DNA from: Vreelandella songnenensis
Lineage (GTDB): Bacteria; Pseudomonadota; Gammaproteobacteria; Pseudomonadales; Halomonadaceae
Assembly (NCBI RefSeq): GCF_003002925.1
Contig: NZ_PVTK01000002.1
Coordinates: 186,001 to 250,000, forward strand
Direction: 5' to 3'
Length of the DNA stretch: 64,000 bases
Positions within the stretch are counted from its first letter, which is position 1, and the number at the start of each line of letters is the position of its first letter. The position numbers and the translations under genes are program-made. The notes beneath the pieces are model-generated. The model had not been told where the DNA came from and ran no database searches. It saw only the letters and a list, made by a program, of their open reading frames with translations. Shown piece by piece: positions 58,349 through 64,000 of the stretch.

Positions 58349-60385
58349 ATGTCCAACTCTGCCACGCGCAACATTCTGGTGACCAGCGCGCTCCCCTACG
58401 CCAACGGAGCCATTCACCTTGGTCACCTGCTTGAATATATCCAAACCGATATCTGGGTACGTTTTCAGAAGAGCCGTGGCCAGCAGTGCTACTACGTGTG
58501 CGCCGACGATGCCCATGGCACCGCCATCATGCTGCGTGCTGAACAGGAAGGCATCACACCAGAGGCACTGATCGACCGGGTTTCTCACGATCATCAGGCA
58601 GATTTCGCCCGCTTTGGCGTGGGGTTTGACAACTATCACTCTACCCACTCGGAAGAGAACCGCCACTTCAGCGAGCTGATCTACACGCGTCTGCGCGACA
58701 AGGGCCACATTGCTACCCGCGATATCGAGCAGATGTATGACCCGCAAAAAGGGCTGTTCCTGGCCGACCGCTTCATCAAGGGCACCTGCCCCAAGTGCGG
58801 CACCGACGATCAGTATGGCGACAATTGCGAAAAATGCGGGGCCACGTATACGCCTGCCGACCTGATCAATCCGGTATCGGCCATTTCCGGCGCCACGCCG
58901 GAAGTGCGCAGCTCGACCCACTACTTCTTCAAGCTGCCCGACTTTGCCGAGTTCTTGCAGGCCTGGATTGACGACGGCCACGTTCAGCCCCAGATCCGCA
59001 ACAAGCTGATGGAGTGGTTCGAATCCGGTTTCAACGAGTGGGATATCTCACGCGATGCGCCCTACTTCGGGTTTGAAATTCCCGATGCACCAGGCAAGTA
59101 CTTCTATGTCTGGCTGGACGCGCCGATCGGTTACCTGGCCAGCTTCAAGAACCTGTGCGATCGTGAAGGCATCGACTTCGACCGTTACTGGAACAAGGAT
59201 TCCGACGCCGAGGTATATCACTTCATCGGCAAGGACATCGTCTATTTCCACGCCCTTTTCTGGCCGGCCATGCTGCATGGTGCCGAACTGCGCACGCCCA
59301 CCGCCGTCAACTGCCACGGGTTCTTGACCGTCGATGGCGCCAAGATGTCGAAGTCCCGTGGCACCTTCATCAAGGCCGCCACCTACGCCGATCACCTCAA
59401 CCCCGAGTACTTGCGCTACTACTTTGCCGCCAAGCTGACGTCCAAGGTGGATGATCTGGATCTCAACCTTGACGACTTCGCCGCCCGGGTCAATTCAGAC
59501 CTTGTTGGCAAGGTGGTCAATATCGCCAGTCGCTGCGCCGGGTTTGTGAAAAAACTGGGCGGCGGCACGCTTTCTGCCCACTGCGCCGAGCCGCAGATGC
59601 TCGCGCGATTCATTGCCGCGGGTGATGACATTGCCGAAGATTTCGAGGCCCGAGAATTCAGTCGCGCCATGCGCAAGATCATGGAGCTGGCCGACGAGGC
59701 AAACACCTACATCGCTGAAAAAGAGCCTTGGGCGCTTGCCAAGCAGGATGGCCGTGACGAAGAGGTGCTCGAAATCTGCTCGGTGGGCATCAATCTGTTC
59801 CGCCAGTTGATGGTGTACCTGGCGCCGGTGGTACCCGCCATGGCAGCCCAGGCCCAGGCGTTCTTGAAGCTCGAGTCGATGCAGTGGGAAAGCCGTCATG
59901 GCATTTTGACCCATCACCCGGTCGAGAAATTCAAGCCGCTGATGACCCGCGTGGAGCGCGACAAGATCGACGCCATGATCGAAGCTTCGAAGGAGGACCT
60001 GGTGGAAGAGCAGAAGCTTAAACAAGCTCCCAAAGGCCCGCTGGCGGAAGAGCCGATTGCCGGTGAAATCGGCTTTGACGATTTTGCCAAGGTCGATCTG
60101 CGCATTGCCCGTATCACCAAGGCCCAATACGTTGAGGGCGCCGATAAACTGCTTCAGCTGACCTTGGATCTTGGCGGTGAAACGCGCAACGTTTTCTCGG
60201 GCATTCGTAGTGCCTATGCCCCGGAAGCGCTTGAAGGCCGCCTGACCGTGATGGTCGCCAATCTGGCGCCGCGTAAAATGCGCTTCGGGCTTTCAGAAGG
60301 CATGGTTCTCGCTTCGGCCAACAAGGAGGGAATCTACCTGCTTTCGCCTGATACTGGCGCAGAACCTGGACAACGTGTAATGTAG
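58349..60385 (+). CDS. metG: Methionyl-tRNA synthetase
   Basis: A 678-residue class I synthetase with the C-terminal dimerisation/tRNA-binding domain. [15 protein letters not shown] is the HIGH motif, a zinc knob shows CPKCG and CEKCG near 145-161, and [12 protein letters not shown] is the KMSKS loop near 333. The EMAP-type OB fold begins at [12 protein letters not shown] near 575 and supports tRNA binding. The start at 58349 ([12 protein letters not shown]) is preferred to 58331, which would add six unmatched residues. A strong terminator follows. Confidence 0.97.
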   Translation: MSNSATRNILVTSALPYANGAIHLGHLLEYIQTDIWVRFQKSRGQQCYYVCADDAHGTAIMLRAEQEGITPEALIDRVSHDHQADFARFGVGFDNYHSTHSEENRHFSELIYTRLRDKGHIATRDIEQMYDPQKGLFLADRFIKGTCPKCGTDDQYGDNCEKCGATYTPADLINPVSAISGATPEVRSSTHYFFKLPDFAEFLQAWIDDGHVQPQIRNKLMEWFESGFNEWDISRDAPYFGFEIPDAPGKYFYVWLDAPIGYLASFKNLCDREGIDFDRYWNKDSDAEVYHFIGKDIVYFHALFWPAMLHGAELRTPTAVNCHGFLTVDGAKMSKSRGTFIKAATYADHLNPEYLRYYFAAKLTSKVDDLDLNLDDFAARVNSDLVGKVVNIASRCAGFVKKLGGGTLSAHCAEPQMLARFIAAGDDIAEDFEAREFSRAMRKIMELADEANTYIAEKEPWALAKQDGRDEEVLEICSVGINLFRQLMVYLAPVVPAMAAQAQAFLKLESMQWESRHGILTHHPVEKFKPLMTRVERDKIDAMIEASKEDLVEEQKLKQAPKGPLAEEPIAGEIGFDDFAKVDLRIARITKAQYVEGADKLLQLTLDLGGETRNVFSGIRSAYAPEALEGRLTVMVANLAPRKMRFGLSEGMVLASANKEGIYLLSPDTGAEPGQRVM

Positions 60386-60408
60386 CCAGCGCTTTAAGCA
60401 CTGACAGG

Positions 60409-60442
60409 AGGGGTAGAGACAATCAGGCTCTACCCCTTTTTT
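60409..60442 (+). terminator. Intrinsic terminator after metG
   Basis: A ten-bp perfect stem (60409-60418 with 60428-60437), nine-base loop and a run of six Ts (60437-60442), ahead of the diguanylate cyclase gene. Confidence 0.93.
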
Positions 60443-60495
60443 GATTATTTTCCTCAACTTGCGCTCCTCCAAGACGTCCCCGTTCAGGCCCACTT

Positions 60496-62097
60496 ATGCT
60501 CCGGCACTTCTCTCGATCACTGCGTTTTCAATTCTTAATCGCGCTGAGTGGTGTGCTTTTGCTCGCTCTTTGTTCATTGGGCGCCATGAGCAAATGGATC
60601 ATTTTCCCCGCCCTGCACAAGGAGGAGCGTGGCATCATCAGCCAGGAGCTCAAGCGTGTTGAGCGAAGCCTGGCGCTGGCCCAGCAGGAGCTGCTGGCCC
60701 AGGCCAGGGACTGGGCCAACTGGGACGACACCTACGAATTTGTCCAGGGCAATTATTCGCGCTACCGCGAGGTGAATTTCAGCCCCGAAATGATGCAGGA
60801 GATGCGCTACCAGCTGATTGCGTTTTTCGATGCCAGTGGCGACATCTACTTTCTTTCCGGGCTGGCGCCGGATACCGGTGAATACACCACCTGCACACGC
60901 ACGCTTGGCAACTGTGCCTGGATGTCACCCTATATCGACAGTATCCAGCTCTCCTTGGAAGATTCGTCCGATCAGCAGCGCTATCTTTTCCCTGGCGCAA
61001 GCTCGCCAGCAATGGTCGCCGTAACACCGATTGTGCGAACCGATGGTAGTGGGCCAAGCGTTGGCTGGCTTGCCAAGGTCCGTCTGATGAATGAGGAATG
61101 GATTGCGCAGATGGAAGCCGTGACCGGCCTGCCGATTACCATCGAGCAGCTGCCCAGTTCGCAGATAGAGCCAATGACCACCATCGAAGGCGATACCATA
61201 TACGCCCAGCATCTGCTGCCGACCAATGTACCGGCCATCAACATTTCAATTGGTACCCAGCTGAACCGCACCCACTATCTGGCAAGCCTTGATACCATTC
61301 GTTACGTGCTGATCTGGACCGCCTGCCTCATGCTGTTCGTGATCGGATTCGTGCTCTGGCTGATGGAGCGGATAATTCTCAGACCGCTGAAGGCGCTGTC
61401 GGTTTTTGCCAGGCAGGCCTCGGGGGAAGATACGCGTCTCGATTCGGCACTGCTGTGCCAGCGTAGCGATGAGATCGGCATTCTGGCACGCAGCTTCGAG
61501 CAGCAGCTGACCCGCCAGCGAGAGCTCAATGCCGAGCTTCTCAACCTATCAACCCATGATGCTCTGACCGGGCTACCCAATCGACGCCTGTTCGATCAGG
61601 AGCTTCAGGCCGCCATCCATGAAACCGAGGCTCGATCACAGCCACTGGCCGTCATGATGCTGGACATTGATCATTTCAAACTGTTTAACGATCACTACGG
61701 CCACCAGAAAGGTGACGAGTGCCTGCAGCAGGTGGCCCTGGCACTTCAGAACGTAGCTGCCAGCCATAACTTCCTAATCGCCCGCACCGGTGGCGAAGAG
61801 TTTAGTGCGCTGCTGCCCAACATATCGGCCAACACGGCCAAACAGATCGGCTATCAATTACACCGCACGGTAGATCAGCTGAAATTGCCCCACAAGGCCT
61901 CGCCCGTGGCGCCCCATGTTACTATCAGCGTGGGTATCGGCTCGCTGGACGACAGCAGCGATATCTCGCCGACTGCACTGATGAGCACGGCCGATCAGGC
62001 CCTGTATCGCGCCAAGGCAGCAGGTCGTCATCAAGTGATGGTATTTACCCCACCAACTTCCAGTGCGTCTGCCTATACGCACGATACGCCGCTATGA
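60496..62097 (+). CDS. CHASE4-HAMP-GGDEF diguanylate cyclase
   Basis: A 533-residue membrane enzyme that should make the second messenger c-di-GMP. An N-terminal helix ([17 protein letters not shown]) precedes a periplasmic CHASE4 sensor with the marker [12 protein letters not shown] near 74. A second helix at about 270-295 and a HAMP linker lead to the GGDEF domain; the active motif is GGEEF at 432-436. The RxxD inhibitory site expected five residues before it reads SHNF, so product inhibition looks absent. The stop codon overlaps the rsxA start by four bases (ATGA), implying coupled translation. Confidence 0.92.
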   Translation: MLRHFSRSLRFQFLIALSGVLLLALCSLGAMSKWIIFPALHKEERGIISQELKRVERSLALAQQELLAQARDWANWDDTYEFVQGNYSRYREVNFSPEMMQEMRYQLIAFFDASGDIYFLSGLAPDTGEYTTCTRTLGNCAWMSPYIDSIQLSLEDSSDQQRYLFPGASSPAMVAVTPIVRTDGSGPSVGWLAKVRLMNEEWIAQMEAVTGLPITIEQLPSSQIEPMTTIEGDTIYAQHLLPTNVPAINISIGTQLNRTHYLASLDTIRYVLIWTACLMLFVIGFVLWLMERIILRPLKALSVFARQASGEDTRLDSALLCQRSDEIGILARSFEQQLTRQRELNAELLNLSTHDALTGLPNRRLFDQELQAAIHETEARSQPLAVMMLDIDHFKLFNDHYGHQKGDECLQQVALALQNVAASHNFLIARTGGEEFSALLPNISANTAKQIGYQLHRTVDQLKLPHKASPVAPHVTISVGIGSLDDSSDISPTALMSTADQALYRAKAAGRHQVMVFTPPTSSASAYTHDTPL

Positions 62098-62675
62098 GTG
62101 AACTTTTTATCATCTTGATCAGCACCGCGCTGGTCAATAATTTCGTTCTGGTCCAGTTTCTGGGCCTTTGCCCCTTCATGGGGGTGTCCAACAAGCTGGA
62201 GTCGGCCATGGGCATGTCCCTGGCCACCACCTTTGTACTTACGCTCGCTTCGGCGGCAAGCTACGTAGTGTATTACGGCCTGCTGGTGCCGCTGGAGATC
62301 ACTTATCTGCGCACTATCAGCTTTATCGTAGTGATCGCCGCGGTAGTGCAGTTTACTGAAATCATGGTGCGCCACTTGAGCCCGCTGCTGCACCAGGTGC
62401 TGGGGATTTTCCTGCCACTGATCACCACCAACTGCGCCGTACTGGGTGTCGCACTGCTATCGCTGAATCGCGAGCTGAGCTTTTTTCATACCACGCTTTA
62501 CGGATTGGGCGCAGCCCTTGGTTTTTCGCTGATCCTGGTCCTGTTTGCCGCCATGCGCGAACGGCTGGCCGGGGCGGATATTCCCAGGCCGTTTCGAGGC
62601 GCCGCCATTGCCATGGTCACTGCCAGCCTGATGTCGCTTGCTTTTCTCGGTTTTTCCGGCTTGACCCAGGGGTAA
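62094..62675 (+). CDS. rsxA: Electron transport complex subunit RsxA/RnfA
   Basis: A 193-residue inner-membrane subunit with six hydrophobic helices, identical in length to E. coli RsxA. It starts [30 protein letters not shown] (in part [18 protein letters not shown]) and contains [16 protein letters not shown], with the cysteines that hold an iron-sulfur centre between A and E subunits. The complex couples NADH/ferredoxin redox to ion movement and keeps SoxR reduced. The ATG overlaps the stop of the diguanylate cyclase; rsxB begins nine bases after. Confidence 0.96.
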   Translation: MSELFIILISTALVNNFVLVQFLGLCPFMGVSNKLESAMGMSLATTFVLTLASAASYVVYYGLLVPLEITYLRTISFIVVIAAVVQFTEIMVRHLSPLLHQVLGIFLPLITTNCAVLGVALLSLNRELSFFHTTLYGLGAALGFSLILVLFAAMRERLAGADIPRPFRGAAIAMVTASLMSLAFLGFSGLTQG

Positions 62676-62684
62676 TTCAATACC

Positions 62685-63278
62685 ATGAGTGATGCGGTTT
62701 CCCTTTGGGGCATTATCAGTGCCATTGGCATTCTTACCGGCCTGGGCGTCGGCTTTGGTGCCTTGTTAGGTGCGGTCAGCGAGCGCTTCAAGGGCGATGC
62801 CCACCCGCTGGTCGATCAGATTGATGCGCTGCTGCCGCAGACTCAGTGCGGTCAGTGCGGCTACCCTGGGTGCCGCCCCTATGCCGAGGCCATCAATGAA
62901 GGCGACGCCCTCAACAAGTGCCCCCCAGGCGGCGATGCAACCATTCAGGCGCTCGCCGATTTGCTGGGCCGCGAAGCCGAGCCGCTCGATGGTGACGCGC
63001 CTGAAGAAAATCGGGTGGCCTTCATACGTGAGGCGGAATGCATTGGCTGCACCAAATGCATTCAGGCCTGCCCGGTGGACGCGATTATTGGCGCCGCCAA
63101 GCAGATGCATACCGTCATCGAAGACGAGTGTACCGGTTGCGACCTGTGCGTTGACCCCTGCCCGGTGGACTGTATTGATATGCGGCCGAGAAGCGCGCCG
63201 CTTACCCAGTGGCAGCCGGTCATGCCCTTCACCGCCAGCGTCATTACCAGCGACCGCAGCCCGGCCGGAGGAAACTGA
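62685..63278 (+). CDS. rsxB: Electron transport complex subunit RsxB/RnfB
   Basis: A 197-residue ferredoxin-like subunit. An N-terminal hydrophobic helix ([20 protein letters not shown]) anchors it. Then come a four-cysteine site, CGQCGYPGC, and two 4Fe-4S ferredoxin motifs, [12 protein letters not shown] and [12 protein letters not shown]. It relays electrons in the Rsx/Rnf complex. Its stop directly abuts the ATG of rsxC at 63279, within the same operon. Confidence 0.96.
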   Translation: MSDAVSLWGIISAIGILTGLGVGFGALLGAVSERFKGDAHPLVDQIDALLPQTQCGQCGYPGCRPYAEAINEGDALNKCPPGGDATIQALADLLGREAEPLDGDAPEENRVAFIREAECIGCTKCIQACPVDAIIGAAKQMHTVIEDECTGCDLCVDPCPVDCIDMRPRSAPLTQWQPVMPFTASVITSDRSPAGGN

Positions 63279-64000
63279 ATGGCGCTTACCTTTGATTATC
63301 AAGGCGGCATCTACCCGCCCGAGCGTAAATCTCGCTCAAGTCAGGCATCCCTTCAGTATGCTCCGTTACCGGCAAGAGTAACTCTGCCACTGCGTCAGCA
63401 CAGCGGGCGCCCTGCCACTGCCTGCGTTACCCCGGGTCAGCATGTGCAGGTGGGCACGCTGATTGCCAGGCGCGACGGGCTTATATCGGCTGATGTGCAC
63501 GCCAGCATCAGCGGCACCGTGACCCAGGTAAGCGAGCACGCCATTCAGATCGAAAGTGACAATCTGGATACCCGGCAACCGCTTGCCCCGCTTGATTGGC
63601 GCGAGACGGATGCACTTACCCTACTTGCTCGCCTGGATGAAAGCGGCGTGGTGGGCCTTGGCGGGGCCGGCTTTCCCACCCAAGTGAAGGCGCGCGTCAT
63701 CGAGCGCCACGCTATCGATACGCTGATCATCAACGCCGCCGAGTGCGAACCCTATATCACCGCCGATGACATCACCCTGCAGCGCTACCCAGGCGAAGTG
63801 CTTGAAGGCGCGCAGTTGATGGCATCGCTGTGCGGCGCCGGGCAGATCGTTATCGGTATCGAGGATAACAAGCCCGAGGCCATTGCTGCACTGAAGCAGG
63901 CCATTACCCAGAGCCGGCCCGCCCCTATAACGCTTGGGGTGATTCCAATCCGCTACCCAAGCGGCAGTGAAAAGCTTCTGATCAAGACGCTGTTGAACCG
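63279..64000 (+). CDS. rsxC: Electron transport complex subunit RsxC/RnfC (partial, cut by the window end)
   Basis: The first 240 codons of RsxC, with no stop before the window end. GGAGGAAACTG lies just before the ATG at 63279, which follows the rsxB stop without a gap. The protein begins MALTFDYQGGIYPPERK, typical of RnfC, and GVVGLGGAGFPTQVKAR near residue 122 with INAAECEPYITADD are the NADH/FMN-binding signatures. The remaining half, with ferredoxin motifs and the long C-terminal repeats, must lie to the right. Confidence 0.95.
   Translation, partial: MALTFDYQGGIYPPERKSRSSQASLQYAPLPARVTLPLRQHSGRPATACVTPGQHVQVGTLIARRDGLISADVHASISGTVTQVSEHAIQIESDNLDTRQPLAPLDWRETDALTLLARLDESGVVGLGGAGFPTQVKARVIERHAIDTLIINAAECEPYITADDITLQRYPGEVLEGAQLMASLCGAGQIVIGIEDNKPEAIAALKQAITQSRPAPITLGVIPIRYPSGSEKLLIKTLLN

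Overview
The window reads as an ordinary, densely coded stretch of a gammaproteobacterial chromosome, most likely a halophilic or marine member of the Halomonadaceae (Halomonas sensu lato). This rests on several points: a MvaT-type xenogeneic silencer, a fused tyrA-aroA gene, the pilBCD-coaE-yacG order, a RegB/RegA pair, a Tus-like gene, acidic proteins, and moderately GC-rich coding DNA with AT-rich promoters. No insertion sequence, prophage or CRISPR array was seen. The last gene (rsxC) runs off the right edge.

Layout. 0-9.2 kb: fumarase, a uvrB-nei repair operon, OsmC with an HMA-like protein, ygfZ, and prfC-tatD. 9.2-11.4 kb: a DadA-like oxidoreductase and a four-gene tRNA cluster (Pro-Arg-His-His, minus strand). 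11.5-18.4 kb: folD-mtnN, an Old Yellow Enzyme with an ArsR regulator, pyrC, and a redox-sensing regB-regA operon preceded by a small membrane protein. 18.4-24.1 kb: 3-hydroxybutyrate dehydrogenase, grxA and a two-subunit 3-oxoacid CoA-transferase (together a route from 3-hydroxybutyrate to acetoacetyl-CoA), then an acyltransferase overlapping a LysM/LytM lipoprotein. 24.1-30.6 kb: glycine cleavage, with gcvT and an alanine/glycine symporter on one strand and gcvH-gcvP on the other. 30.6-36.7 kb: lysR, ppnN, a TauE/SafE permease, several orphan small proteins, a CigR-like protein, an inositol-phosphatase family enzyme and tRNA-Pro(GGG).

37-45 kb: type IV pilus genes (pilA divergent from pilBCD), coaE, yacG, a Tus-family gene, a short coiled-coil protein and mvaT. 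45-55 kb: a long minus-strand operon gyrA-serC-pheA-tyrA/aroA-cmk-rpsA with overlapping or nearly touching reading frames, joining DNA topology, serine and aromatic amino acid synthesis, nucleotide metabolism and translation. 55-64 kb: a thioesterase, rdgC, an acyltransferase, metG, a CHASE4-GGDEF diguanylate cyclase, and rsxA-rsxB-rsxC.

The least ordinary parts are these: the Tus-like gene next to a possible truncated MvaT relative and a 0.7-kb gene-free stretch (42.5-44.9 kb); the OYE/single-cysteine ArsR pair with a near-perfect palindrome; the regBA-linked membrane protein; and a c-di-GMP synthase translationally coupled to the Rsx electron-transport operon. No wholly new multi-gene system could be demonstrated from sequence alone.
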